Origin: Pirellulales bacterium
Lineage (GTDB): Bacteria; Planctomycetota; Planctomycetia; Pirellulales; JANQPP01
NCBI GenBank assembly: GCA_028289405.1
Contig: JANQPP010000141.1
Location: 1-64,000 of the forward strand
Reading direction: 5' to 3'
DNA: 64,000 bases
Shown here one piece after another: positions 46,188-55,190 of the stretch. The notes under the pieces are model-generated. The model was not told the DNA's origin and did not search any database. It was given only the letters and a program-made list of their open reading frames with translations. A program made the translations under genes and the position numbers. Every line of letters starts with the position of its first letter. The stretch's first letter is position 1.

Positions 46188-47717
46188 TTAGCGAGCTTCC
46201 GGCTGGGCTGGTGGCTGCGGCGGATTCGCCGAATATTCTTCGTTGACGCGGGGCAGACGGCGCTTCGCCCGTGGTGGAGGTTCCACGCCCAAGGTCCGCA
46301 TCACGTTTTCAATGGCTCGGATCGTTTCCGACGACGGACGAAAATTTCCCGGACGGTATCCTTCGGCGATCAACAGGGGAGTCCAGCCGCGCTGATTTTT
46401 TTGATTCCACACATCAATGTCCGCTCCGTAATCCGCGAGAAATTGCACGACTTGGGTCCAGCTTTTGTAGGCCGCACCGTGCATGGCGGTTTCGCGATGG
46501 CTTTCGACGGCGTTGATATCGGCGCCCAACTCCAGTAGGAGTTTGATGGCTTCGATCGCCTCGGACTCCGTACCGGCCGATTCATCGCCATTCCCCAACA
46601 CTCCCACGCCGGCTGCTGCGAGGAGCGGTGTGCAATCATCGACGTTCGTCAAGGTGGGATCGGCTCCCAATTCCAACAGCAGCCGCATTAGTGGAATGTC
46701 CGCCGTCTCCGCCGCCAGCAAGAACGGCGTCGCGTCGGTTTTGTTGAGCCGTCCGCTCCCTGCGGAGCGTTTCCCATGCCGCGCATTGACGTCGGCACCT
46801 TGTGCCACGAGCTTCCGCACGAGGTCCAGGCTGCTCATTTTTCCGGAACCGATGGGCGGAGGATCACCGTCGCCTCGCAGCGGCTTGCGAACCCAGGTGA
46901 TGGCGTGCAGGGCCGTATATCCGGTCCGCTGATCATTGGGGTCGGCACCCGCTTCCAACAGCCGAGCTGCCAGCTCGAAGTGGCCATTTTCCACGGCGAG
47001 CAACAGTGGACTCGTTCCTGAATTAGGAACTCGGTTACTTTTTTTTCGCGGATGCATGGCGGTGTTGACGTCCCCACCAGCGGCCAGCAGGACATCCACG
47101 ACTTCGATCCGTCCTTCCCGCACGGCGAAAAAGAGGGGCGTGAAGCCCGATTTGAGCCGCGTTTGGGGGGCGGCGCCGAAATCGAGCAGACACGATACCG
47201 CCTCGGCATGCCCTTCAGAGGCGGCCCACATCAGAGCCGTCTGTCCATGGCACTCGGTGGCATCCACGTCGGCACCATGTTCGAGCAACCGCCGCACGAC
47301 TTCCACTCGGCCGGTGCGTGCGGCGGTCATTAAGGCCGTGACTTCTCCTGGGAGCGTCGTGTCAGGATCCGCGCCCGCGGCTAATAGACGTTCGACCAGC
47401 TTCGCGTTCCCGTTGGCACAGGCTACGGAGAGAGGCGCCACTCCGTACCGATTGGCCGTCTCAGGATCGGCACCATGTTCCATCAACTGTAGAGCTGGCT
47501 CCGCATGATCGTGCCACACGGTCCAAAGGAGCGCGGTCATGCCGTCGACTTGCCGGGCATTCGGATCCGCGCCTTGGTCGAGCAACCGCTGGACTTGATT
47601 CCAATCCGCTCGCTCGGCGGCATCCGCCAACGGTGCATCCTCGGCGCGAAGGGGCGTGCTCAAAGCGAAACAAAACCCAACGATTCCGCACGCGCAGGCA
47701 AGCTGAATGGCTCTCAT
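46188..47717 (-). CDS. Secreted ankyrin-repeat protein
   Basis: The 509-residue protein has a Sec signal (MRAIQLACACGIVG to about residue 24, TPLRAED) followed by about ten or more ankyrin repeats. These are recognisable by repeated GADP/GADVNA turns and L-x-x-LL helices. The ATG at 47717 is chosen because GGGAGG lies eight bases upstream; a frame start at 47738 lacks this. Exported ankyrin proteins occur in planctomycetes and are thought to bind proteins. It is 24 bases downstream of the DUF1552 gene, within the cluster. The binding partner is unknown. Confidence 0.9.
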   Translation of the reverse strand: MRAIQLACACGIVGFCFALSTPLRAEDAPLADAAERADWNQVQRLLDQGADPNARQVDGMTALLWTVWHDHAEPALQLMEHGADPETANRYGVAPLSVACANGNAKLVERLLAAGADPDTTLPGEVTALMTAARTGRVEVVRRLLEHGADVDATECHGQTALMWAASEGHAEAVSCLLDFGAAPQTRLKSGFTPLFFAVREGRIEVVDVLLAAGGDVNTAMHPRKKSNRVPNSGTSPLLLAVENGHFELAARLLEAGADPNDQRTGYTALHAITWVRKPLRGDGDPPPIGSGKMSSLDLVRKLVAQGADVNARHGKRSAGSGRLNKTDATPFLLAAETADIPLMRLLLELGADPTLTNVDDCTPLLAAAGVGVLGNGDESAGTESEAIEAIKLLLELGADINAVESHRETAMHGAAYKSWTQVVQFLADYGADIDVWNQKNQRGWTPLLIAEGYRPGNFRPSSETIRAIENVMRTLGVEPPPRAKRRLPRVNEEYSANPPQPPAQPEAR

Positions 47718-47741
47718 CTTCTGACCTCCCAACTCCACGGA

Positions 47742-49088
47742 TCAAATCGAGAGGGTTTCGAACAGTTCAGCCACCTGTCCGTGGCTATCGGCGAAGGATT
47801 CAAGCGGTACGCCGACCTTGTTGAGCAGCGTCAAATGGAGATTGGCCAAGGGGGTCGGTCGCGCGAAGCGAATATGCCGTCCGCCACGCATTTCACCGGC
47901 TCCTCCGCCGGCGACGAGAACCGGCAGGTTCTCATGATCGTGGACGTTGGGATCCCCCATCCCGCTGCCGAACAGATACAAGGAGTGATCCAAGAGCGAC
48001 CCATCTCCTTCCGGCGTGGCCCGCATCTTCTCCAGGAATTCCGCGAACAGGGAGACGTGGAAGCGATTGATCTTCGCCACTTTGGCGACCTTGTCCGGAT
48101 CATTACCGTGATGCGTGAGCGGATGATGCGGATCCGGCACGCCGATTTCCGGGTACGTGCGATTGCTGGTTTCCCGGGCCAATTGAAAACTGATGACGCG
48201 GGTCACGTCCCCCTGGAAGGCCAGAAGTTGCAGATCGAACATCAGGCGAGCGTGGTCGGCATACGCTGCCGGGACGCCAATGGGCCGGTCGAGATCCGGC
48301 AGCGGGTTGTCTCGGGCCGTAGCTTCGGCCTGCTGGATCCGCCGCTCCACTTCGCGGACGCTTTGCAGATATTCGTCGACTTTGGCCCGGTCACTGGGGC
48401 CGAGAGTTTTTTGCAACCGGGTGATCTCTTCCTGCATGGAATCGAGCAGGCTGGCACGTTTTTTCAGAGCCGCGCGTCGGTCTTCGCTGCTCCCCCCCTC
48501 TCCAAACAGCATCTCGAATACGATGCGAGGATGCGCTTCGGCGGGGAGCGGCGTCGTGGGGGAGGACCAAGATAGATTGTTCTGGTAAACGCAGGCGTAG
48601 CCGTTGTCGCACTGGCCCACCGTGGCTAGCAGGTCCATGGACATTTCCAGAGACGGCAACTGCGTCTGTTGGCCGATCTGTTGGGCCGCGATCTGGTCGA
48701 CCGTGGTGCCCAGATAGTAGTCAGTGCTCTCCGTCCGTTTCGCTCGGGCGCAACTCAAAAAGGAAGCATTCGACGTGGCGTGCGTACCCGGGTAGGCGCT
48801 CTGTAATTCCAAATTGGTGATCGCCGTGACGTGCTCTCGCACGGGCGCCAAGGGGCTGAGCGTGGGAGAAAGTTCGCTGAGATCTTCCCCTGGCAGGGTC
48901 CAGCGGGATATATCGCATCCCATGGGCATATAGACATATCCCACGCGGCGAAGCCGGGAAGGGCTGGCCGGTGTTTCGGCCAGTGCCGTCATGGCGGGCA
49001 CCATGGCATCGAGCAAAGGGAGCGCGATCGAGGCGCCCATCCCCTTCAACAGCGTCCGGCGGGGCAGAACCTTCTTCGTGATGATCAT
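47742..49088 (-). CDS. DUF1552 protein with Tat-like signal
   Basis: The 448-residue protein starts with a twin-arginine-like signal (PRRTLLKGMGAS). It then has the DUF1552 pattern, including RRVGYVYMPMG, HATSNASFLSC, and LYLFGSGMGDPNVHDHENLP. These conserved Met/Asp/His blocks are typical of the family. Its ATG overlaps the stop of the DUF1592 gene in an ATGA, so the two are translationally coupled. DUF1552/DUF1592 pairs are abundant in planctomycetes and are thought to act in extracytoplasmic redox or glycan use, but no reaction has been shown. The upstream open frame to 49448 is a shadow of the DUF1592 gene. Confidence 0.95.
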   Translation of the reverse strand: MIITKKVLPRRTLLKGMGASIALPLLDAMVPAMTALAETPASPSRLRRVGYVYMPMGCDISRWTLPGEDLSELSPTLSPLAPVREHVTAITNLELQSAYPGTHATSNASFLSCARAKRTESTDYYLGTTVDQIAAQQIGQQTQLPSLEMSMDLLATVGQCDNGYACVYQNNLSWSSPTTPLPAEAHPRIVFEMLFGEGGSSEDRRAALKKRASLLDSMQEEITRLQKTLGPSDRAKVDEYLQSVREVERRIQQAEATARDNPLPDLDRPIGVPAAYADHARLMFDLQLLAFQGDVTRVISFQLARETSNRTYPEIGVPDPHHPLTHHGNDPDKVAKVAKINRFHVSLFAEFLEKMRATPEGDGSLLDHSLYLFGSGMGDPNVHDHENLPVLVAGGGAGEMRGGRHIRFARPTPLANLHLTLLNKVGVPLESFADSHGQVAELFETLSI

Positions 49089-51451
49089 TCCGCGGTCCTC
49101 ATTTGAAACGGTACGCTTTGGGTAATTCCCAGCACCAAGGCCAAAAACCGGAAATCCCGAGCCTGAGCGTCGCGCACAATACGGCGGATGGACGGCGCGT
49201 CGCGGTAGTCCACGCCCCGACCCAGCGCATAGGTAAGCAGCTTTTCCGTCAGTGTACCAACAAACAACTCGGGCCGCCGCATCAATCCGTCCTCCAGCCC
49301 ATCGACGCCCATAAACTCTGTTCCGTCCGGGAGGCCACCGGAGGCGTCCACCGGGTGGCTGGCTTCCAAATCCCGCCAACGGCCGATTGCGTCGAAGTTC
49401 TCGAGAGAGAACCCGACCGGATCCATCAGATTGTGGCACGCCGAACAATTCGGGTCCGCGCGATGCTGCATCAATCGCTCTCGGACGGGAAGTGCCGCCG
49501 AGACCGTATTATCATTATCCTTGAGCGCCGGTACGTTATCCGGCGGCGGAGGCGGAGGCGTGCCGAGCAGATTCTCCAAGATCCAATGCCCACGAATCAC
49601 CGGTGAGGTGCGCGTGGCGTAGGAGGTAACGGTCAGAATGCTGCCCTGGCGCAAAAGTCCTCCGCGGCGGCTGCCCTCGTCAAGATGTACGCGGCGGAAG
49701 CGACTGCCGATGACTTGCGGTATGCCGTAATGCCGGGCTAGCCGTTCATTCAAGTACGTATAATCCGCCCGGAGCAGATCGAGTACGCTCCGATCCTCCC
49801 GCAGGATGCTCTCGAAAAAGAGCTCCGTCTCCCGACGCATCGCCTGTCGCAGGTTATCGTCGAAATCGGGAAACAAACGCATGTCCGGATGCGCACCCTC
49901 CAGATTGCGGAGATAAAGCCATTGCCCGGCGAAGTTGGTGGCTAACGCGCTGGACCGATCATCGGCCAACATTCTTCGTACTTGGGCTTCGAGCACGTCG
50001 GACCGGCTTAATTCTCCGCGTTCGGCAAGTCCCAGCAATTCTTCATCTGGGATGCTACTCCAGATGAAGAAAGACAATCGCGATGCTAAATCCAGATCGC
50101 TGATGCGGTAAGCCGTACCGGACGGAACGTCTGGTGGATCCCGTTCGATGCGAAACAGAAAACGGGGGCTTACTAGAATGGAGGCCAGCGCCGCTTCGAT
50201 ACCCGCCACGAAACCACCTTCCGCCCGGGCTTGCCGATAGAAGGCCAAAGGACGATCCAAGTCGCCCTCGTCAATTGGGCCGCGCCAGGCGTGCCGGGCC
50301 AAATTTGAAAGGATCGTCCGCGCGCATGCTTCTTCGTTTTCAGGTTTGTCCGAGTAGCAATCGAAAATCCGCCGTCGGCTTGGGGTATCGCCTGGTCCGG
50401 CCACTTCGAACGGTCCCGTGATCGAAACCTGGTACAAGGCGGGGGAGGTCCGTGGATGGCGGTACATGTTGAAGCGGGCTTGATACGGCTGCCGCTTCGT
50501 TTCCAAGAGAGACGCCGATTTGCGCAAAAACGTTACCCCCAATTCATGGGGACCGGCGGGGACCTGGAGCCGCGTATGCAAGTGCGCATCGACTTTGGAA
50601 TAATCTTTGTTCCCAGGAGACAGGGGATGAATGGTAAACGCAGCGACGCTTTCCCGATCGAGCAGTACGTCGAGTTCATATTCGCCGTTCAAGCCTTCTA
50701 CTTCTTCATTTCGATCCCGGGCGAGTCGGATGGTGATTTCGTACTCGCCATCGACCGGGAAATTGTAGGGGATCACGGCACCACCTCGTGTGCCAAGCGG
50801 GAGTCCCGCCAGATGGCGTTCCTGCGTCAGATCGGGCGGGACGCGAAACGTGTCCCCGCCTGGTGCCTTGCTGGCTCTGCCGACGGCGAGTTGGCTGATT
50901 TTTTGTGCGGCCGAAACGTAGCGATTCAGCAGTGTCGGTGAAAGTTCTCCCACGGTCACATTATCGAACCCGTGGCTCGATTCATCCCGCGGCAATAGCG
51001 CGGCAGCGTTGACATCTAGCGCCAATAGATCGCGAATGGCGTTTTGATATTCGGTCCGCGTAAGCCGGCGAAAGGTGTCCGTCCGTCCCGGTTGGGGCTT
51101 CGCCTTCGCGAGTTGGTCCAGCGAGGATTCGAGTGCTTCCAGTACCGCGACGTAGGTCGCTTCATCAGGTCGTGCCGCATCGCTGGGAGGCATCTGGCGT
51201 GACCGCAGCCTGCGGACCACTTTTTCCCAGACCTCGCGATCATCAGCAAACCGGCTCCATTCAAGCGAATCGAAGTCGATCCCCGCGGTCTCGTCGAAAC
51301 TGTTATGACAATCCAGGCAAAAGTTGCCGACCAGATCTTCGACCAGATACCTGGGAGACGTGTCAGTTTCCTCCGCGTCCGCATTACGGCCTCCGCACGA
51401 CGACAATACGCCGACGATCGAAGCGACGATGAAAATGGTGTGACGAGGCAT
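49085..51451 (-). CDS. Planctomycete DUF1587/1592/1588/1585 cytochrome-type protein
   Basis: The 788-residue protein is a lipoprotein (LSSC, Cys19). It has a c-type heme motif CLDCH at 45-49, a DUF1587 block at LTRTEYQNAIRDLLALD, then DUF1595/1592/1588 (including RRGGLLRQGSILT) and a second heme-like CSACH motif in DPNCSACHNLMDPVGF. DUF1585 ends the protein. It is the classical planctomycete-type PSD cytochrome, probably carrying electrons outside the cytoplasm. The ATG at 51451 is chosen because it begins a lipoprotein signal. It is coupled to the DUF1552 gene by an ATGA overlap. Confidence 0.95.
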   Translation of the reverse strand: MPRHTIFIVASIVGVLSSCGGRNADAEETDTSPRYLVEDLVGNFCLDCHNSFDETAGIDFDSLEWSRFADDREVWEKVVRRLRSRQMPPSDAARPDEATYVAVLEALESSLDQLAKAKPQPGRTDTFRRLTRTEYQNAIRDLLALDVNAAALLPRDESSHGFDNVTVGELSPTLLNRYVSAAQKISQLAVGRASKAPGGDTFRVPPDLTQERHLAGLPLGTRGGAVIPYNFPVDGEYEITIRLARDRNEEVEGLNGEYELDVLLDRESVAAFTIHPLSPGNKDYSKVDAHLHTRLQVPAGPHELGVTFLRKSASLLETKRQPYQARFNMYRHPRTSPALYQVSITGPFEVAGPGDTPSRRRIFDCYSDKPENEEACARTILSNLARHAWRGPIDEGDLDRPLAFYRQARAEGGFVAGIEAALASILVSPRFLFRIERDPPDVPSGTAYRISDLDLASRLSFFIWSSIPDEELLGLAERGELSRSDVLEAQVRRMLADDRSSALATNFAGQWLYLRNLEGAHPDMRLFPDFDDNLRQAMRRETELFFESILREDRSVLDLLRADYTYLNERLARHYGIPQVIGSRFRRVHLDEGSRRGGLLRQGSILTVTSYATRTSPVIRGHWILENLLGTPPPPPPDNVPALKDNDNTVSAALPVRERLMQHRADPNCSACHNLMDPVGFSLENFDAIGRWRDLEASHPVDASGGLPDGTEFMGVDGLEDGLMRRPELFVGTLTEKLLTYALGRGVDYRDAPSIRRIVRDAQARDFRFLALVLGITQSVPFQMRTAE

Positions 51452-51569
51452 AAGGATTCGTCGGCGGGCAGGTTGTCCCGTGATTTTCGAGATTCCATTT
51501 ATTGTAAATATTTTTTGCACAATTTCTGCCCCGCACATGAGCGAAATGCTGAAAAACTGACCGGCAACG

Positions 51570-53303
51570 TCATCGGTATTCGGTTGCCGCAAGATTAACG
51601 TGGTAAATGTTTCCAGCGTAGGTCACCAAGAGCAATTCATCACGATCATCCACGCCGAAGGACGCGATTCCACCGGGAGCCGTTCCGATTTCACGCACAT
51701 CAAGCAATTGGCCTTGGTGTTGACGTAGGCCCCACACACGTCGCGTGTTGTAATCGCCAAAGACATACACGCCGTAGAAACTCGATTCCTTGTCGGCCCG
51801 ATACACATATCCGCCGGTGACCGAAAACCCCAAACCATGCGGGTAAGCGAACAGCGGGTCCACATAGGTTGCACTGTCGCGGCGATACTCGTCCGAAAAC
51901 GGGGCATAGGCTTCGCGGACATTCCAACCGTGATTCTCGCCGCGACGGACCAGGCACACCTCTTCGAACTTGTCTTGCCCCACATCTCCCAACCACAAGT
52001 CTCCCGTAGCGTCGTCGAAACTGAACCGCCACGGTTCACGAAAACCGATGGCCCACGTTTCGGGGCGGATGCCGGAGTCCGCTCGATGGGCGGCTAAAAA
52101 TGGGTTGTCCGGCGGGATCGCATAGGGGCGATCACCGTCTTCGCGGTCAACATCGATCCGCACCATGGAGCCGAGCAGGATCCGAGGATTTTGCGAGTAA
52201 CCTGGCGGATCGCGTTGAGGCCCTCCGTCTCCAAAGGCGGCGTACAGCATGCCGTCAGGTCCAAACGCGATGCAGCCGCCATTGTGGTTGAATGCGGGCT
52301 GCTTGACCTCCAACAGCCGCTTCGATGGTTCGCCGCGATCGCGGTGCCGGTCCTCGGACGCGCGGCGCTCGACGATCACGGTTTTGACCACTCCGGCTTC
52401 ACGAACCTCATGTTCCAGAAAATACCGTCCGTTGCGGGAAAACTCGGGATGGAAGGCCACGCACATCAGACCTTGGTTGGGGCTGATGTGCGTCTCGTCC
52501 CGTAGGTCTAGAAACAACTCTTTTCGAGGTGGCTGCGCATCACGAATGTATCGCCAGACCCGTGCGCGTTGATGTTCCACGACCGCCAATTCACCAGACA
52601 GGCCCGGAATCGCGCCGCACCAGACGGGGTTCGTGAATTCCACTTCCGCCGGATGAATCGGTATGAATTCCACGGGCTGGGCGAGGCGCGGAATCGGAAC
52701 TTCGCGACCGCCGGCGGCGAACCCGATCTTGATCCCGAATTTCAAGGATTCGAGGTAAGCGATCAGATCGGCGAACTCTCGTGGCGAGATCGTGGCGGCA
52801 ACGTTATCCGGCATCAGAGACTGGTCGGACATGCGTAGCTCTTCAATTTTTGCCTTGTCGAGATTGTGTTGCTTGCCTTGGGGATCCAACAGCCGGACCT
52901 CCAATTCATTGGCTCTTTCGATTCGCCCTGTCAGAACTTCCCCCTGCGAGGTCACGATCACCGCCTGCTCGAAGCCGGGCTTGATTTGGGCGCTCGGCTC
53001 TAGCACCTGTTGAATCAATTCGGCCCTTGAGAATTTGTCCCCCACGCCATCGAGGTTCGGACCGCTTTTCTCCATGCCGGTTACACGATGACAAGCCGCA
53101 CAGGAAAGCCCAGTGTGTTGCTCGAAGAGACGTTTTCCGCGCTCCGGGTCACCTGTATGGGAAAGCGCGAACTCGCGATGCGCTCGCCGGGGTGGTTGTT
53201 CCTGGTCGTCACCAGCGGCGACGGCGAACAGGCACCCCAGACAGAGAACCATGGGCAGTGCAATTTGTCCCATCGGCTTCACGTCGAAATGAAATACTCG
53301 CAT
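51570..53303 (-). CDS. Heme-domain/PQQ-type sugar dehydrogenase fusion
   Basis: The 577-residue protein has an N-terminal signal (hydrophobic about 14-29). A planctomycete TIGR02603-type heme domain spans about 45-190 with CAACH (the c-type heme attachment) and GPNLDGVG. A glucose/sorbosone-dehydrogenase-like beta-propeller follows at about 210-575, with NHNGGCIAFGPDGMLY and the GDGGPQRDP loop. It probably oxidises a sugar and passes electrons to its own heme. The ATG at 53303 is used; M11 at 53273 would give a cleaner signal peptide. It is first in the minus-strand cluster. Confidence 0.9.
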   Translation of the reverse strand: MRVFHFDVKPMGQIALPMVLCLGCLFAVAAGDDQEQPPRRAHREFALSHTGDPERGKRLFEQHTGLSCAACHRVTGMEKSGPNLDGVGDKFSRAELIQQVLEPSAQIKPGFEQAVIVTSQGEVLTGRIERANELEVRLLDPQGKQHNLDKAKIEELRMSDQSLMPDNVAATISPREFADLIAYLESLKFGIKIGFAAGGREVPIPRLAQPVEFIPIHPAEVEFTNPVWCGAIPGLSGELAVVEHQRARVWRYIRDAQPPRKELFLDLRDETHISPNQGLMCVAFHPEFSRNGRYFLEHEVREAGVVKTVIVERRASEDRHRDRGEPSKRLLEVKQPAFNHNGGCIAFGPDGMLYAAFGDGGPQRDPPGYSQNPRILLGSMVRIDVDREDGDRPYAIPPDNPFLAAHRADSGIRPETWAIGFREPWRFSFDDATGDLWLGDVGQDKFEEVCLVRRGENHGWNVREAYAPFSDEYRRDSATYVDPLFAYPHGLGFSVTGGYVYRADKESSFYGVYVFGDYNTRRVWGLRQHQGQLLDVREIGTAPGGIASFGVDDRDELLLVTYAGNIYHVNLAATEYR

Positions 53304-53453
53304 GCTTGTTCACTTATTGGCGTATGCGTGGACGAAATCCGTGGCGCAACCGATTGGTCTTGCCATGGCAGGACAATTTCGCAGTATAAGCCAAAAATGG
53401 TCGCGCGGGATCGCTTCTCATTGATCGCGCGAACGGGGGGCACCCAGCCGCCC

Positions 53454-53468
53454 GTGTGAATTTCACAC
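53454..53468. promoter_or_regulatory. Palindromic element GTGTGAATTTCACAC, possible operator
   Basis: GTGTGAA (53454-53460) and TTCACAC (53462-53468) form a perfect 7-bp inverted repeat around one T. It shares 13 identical bases plus a following CATT with the element at 37598-37610. It lies between the divergent cytochrome/PQQ gene and the tRNA-His promoter, 28 bases before the -35 box. Half-sites resemble TGTGA/TCACA, but the spacing differs from that of CRP. Confidence 0.4.
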
Positions 53469-53495
53469 ATTAAGAGGCATGTCGATCGCGGTCGT

Positions 53496-53524
53496 TTGAC
53501 CACTTTTTTGACAAGGGCTAGAAT
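53496..53524 (+). promoter_or_regulatory. Sigma-70-type promoter for tRNA-His
   Basis: TTGACC at 53496-53501 and TAGAAT at 53519-53524 are separated by 17 bases. Both match the -35 and -10 consensus well. Transcription would start near 53531, about ten bases before the tRNA. Confidence 0.7.
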
Positions 53525-53540
53525 TTCGAGTCTCGATTGT

Positions 53541-53615
<75 letters not shown>

Positions 53616-53621
53616 CTACGG

Positions 53622-53648
53622 TGGCCACCTTCGAGGTGGACCATTTTC
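53622..53648 (+). terminator. Likely terminator downstream of tRNA-His
   Basis: TGGCCACCT (53622-53630) and AGGTGGACCA (53634-53643) form a stem with one bulge around a TCG loop, followed by TTTTC. It begins seven bases after the mature tRNA end. The T tract is short. Confidence 0.6.
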
Positions 53649-53818
53649 ATCTTCCCTGCCGGACCATTTCGGTGACGTGGCCGCGCTCAGTTGTCGGCCC
53701 CGATGTTCCGCGAACCGGCTGGATTCGAGGAAGCTTCTCACTGGGATCGGCACGGCCACTTCGCGGTTGTCGTTCCCGACAGGCAATCCGCGATTCATTT
53801 AGGAGTCACTGCCCTTCG

Positions 53819-54958
53819 ATGCACGATTCAGTTCTCATCGGCGGCGGTGTGATCGGCCTTTCATTGGCATATGAATTGGCCTCGTGTGGCCAGCAGGTTC
53901 TCTTGCTGGATCAGGCGCAGCCGGGGCGGGCTGCCTCGTGGGCTGGGGCGGGAATCATTCCGCCATGTGCACTCGATGCGGTTTCTCCACCACTCGCCGA
54001 ACTGGCACGCGCGAGCCGGGAACTCCATGTGGACTGGGCTGCTCGCTTGCAAGCAGAAACGGGCATCGATAACGGCTACCGCCGCTGCGGAGGGGTCTAC
54101 CTTCCCACTCCGGAAAATGGGGCGAATCTCGCATCGCAATTTGAAATAATCTGCCAACGCGAGGGCGCGCATTACGCAGCCTGGGATGCTGAAACATTGC
54201 GGGAGGCGATGCCTGGTTTGAACCGAGAGATCCTCCAAGACAGCTCAGAGCCAGCAGTTTTTCTGAAGGAGGAAGCGCAAATCCGCAATCCACGCCACTT
54301 GAAAGCCTTGATCGCGGCATGCGCGAGGCGTGGAGTGGAAATTCGTTCTGGGACGCAAGTTTTGGACTACCACTTTGTGGGGGATCGATGGGAGTCCTTG
54401 GAGACGACGAACGGACGCATTCCAGGAGGTGCTTTTTGCGTCACCGCAGGCGCTTGGACGCAAATTCTGGCCGCCCGCTGTGGTTGGGATAGCCAGATCC
54501 GCCCGATTCGCGGACAAATTGCACTCCTCGCCACGCCAGCCCCCATGATTCCCCATGTGCTGAACCATGGAAAACAATATCTGGTTCCGCGTGAGGATGG
54601 TCGGCTCTTGGTGGGCGCGACTGAAGAAGACGCGGGATTCGATTGTCGGAACACGGCTTCCGGGATCCAGGGGTTGCTAGGGCTGGCCACATGGTTAGTA
54701 CCAGATTTAGCGGAAGCCTCGTTGGAACGCACATGGGCTGGCCTTCGTCCTGGCACGTCACACGCCCTGCCTTGGTTGGGACGAATTCCTGACTCGGACA
54801 ATGCGTTCGTCGCGGCCGGTCATTTTCGTAGCGGTCTGCAACTTTCGCCCGCCACCGCGATCGCCATGCGGCGCCTGATGTTGCAGGAGAATGCAGAATT
54901 TGACCTCACCCCGTTCGCCCCGCGTCCCACGGCTGCGGCCATGAATCGAATAAACTAG
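53819..54958 (+). CDS. thiO: Glycine oxidase-like FAD enzyme (ThiO family)
   Basis: The 379-residue protein starts with the dinucleotide-binding motif IGGGVIGLSLAYEL, then LLLDQ and AASWAGAGIIPP typical of DAO/ThiO. The C-terminal FAD-contact block is GLRPGTSHALPWLGRI and then AAGHFRSGLQLSP. ThiO oxidises glycine to iminoglycine for the thiazole moiety of thiamine. No other thiamine gene is near, so another amino-acid oxidase activity is possible. The ATG at 53819 is preceded by AGGAG 13 bases earlier. The upstream open frame passes through the tRNA and is not real. Confidence 0.88.
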   Translation: MHDSVLIGGGVIGLSLAYELASCGQQVLLLDQAQPGRAASWAGAGIIPPCALDAVSPPLAELARASRELHVDWAARLQAETGIDNGYRRCGGVYLPTPENGANLASQFEIICQREGAHYAAWDAETLREAMPGLNREILQDSSEPAVFLKEEAQIRNPRHLKALIAACARRGVEIRSGTQVLDYHFVGDRWESLETTNGRIPGGAFCVTAGAWTQILAARCGWDSQIRPIRGQIALLATPAPMIPHVLNHGKQYLVPREDGRLLVGATEEDAGFDCRNTASGIQGLLGLATWLVPDLAEASLERTWAGLRPGTSHALPWLGRIPDSDNAFVAAGHFRSGLQLSPATAIAMRRLMLQENAEFDLTPFAPRPTAAAMNRIN

Positions 54959-55138
54959 ACGCGAATGGTTGACGGAGGCCAACTCGCGGGCGGTGATTCC
55001 CCGCGGAAACGCATCGGGGCACTCCGAAGAACGGTGGATGAGGAATAATCCAACCTCGGCGAACGATCTTCACGTAACGGACAGCGCGGTTCCGAAACCT
55101 CATCGGCACCCGAGAGATGGTGTGAAAATGTGCTATGG

Positions 55139-55168
55139 TTGACAGTCAAGTCGGCTTTGCAGTACACT
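55139..55168 (+). promoter_or_regulatory. Probable sigma-70-type promoter for hppA
   Basis: TTGACA at 55139-55144 is a perfect -35 box. TACACT at 55163-55168 matches four of six -10 positions with an 18-base spacer. It lies about 350 bases before the hppA start on the same strand. Confidence 0.45.
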
Positions 55169-55190
55169 CCCCAACTTTCACTTTGGGGAG
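55167..55190. repeat. Perfect hairpin near the hppA promoter
   Basis: CTCCCCAA (55167-55174) pairs with TTGGGGAG (55183-55190) around an eight-base loop. It overlaps the -10 box edge, so it could be an operator or, if transcription starts further upstream, a leader hairpin. No T tract follows. Confidence 0.45.

Noticed and set aside
45120-46538. 472-codon plus-strand ORF across the sulfatase and the ankyrin gene
   Set aside because: It is antisense to two well-supported genes and crosses their boundary, with no family features.
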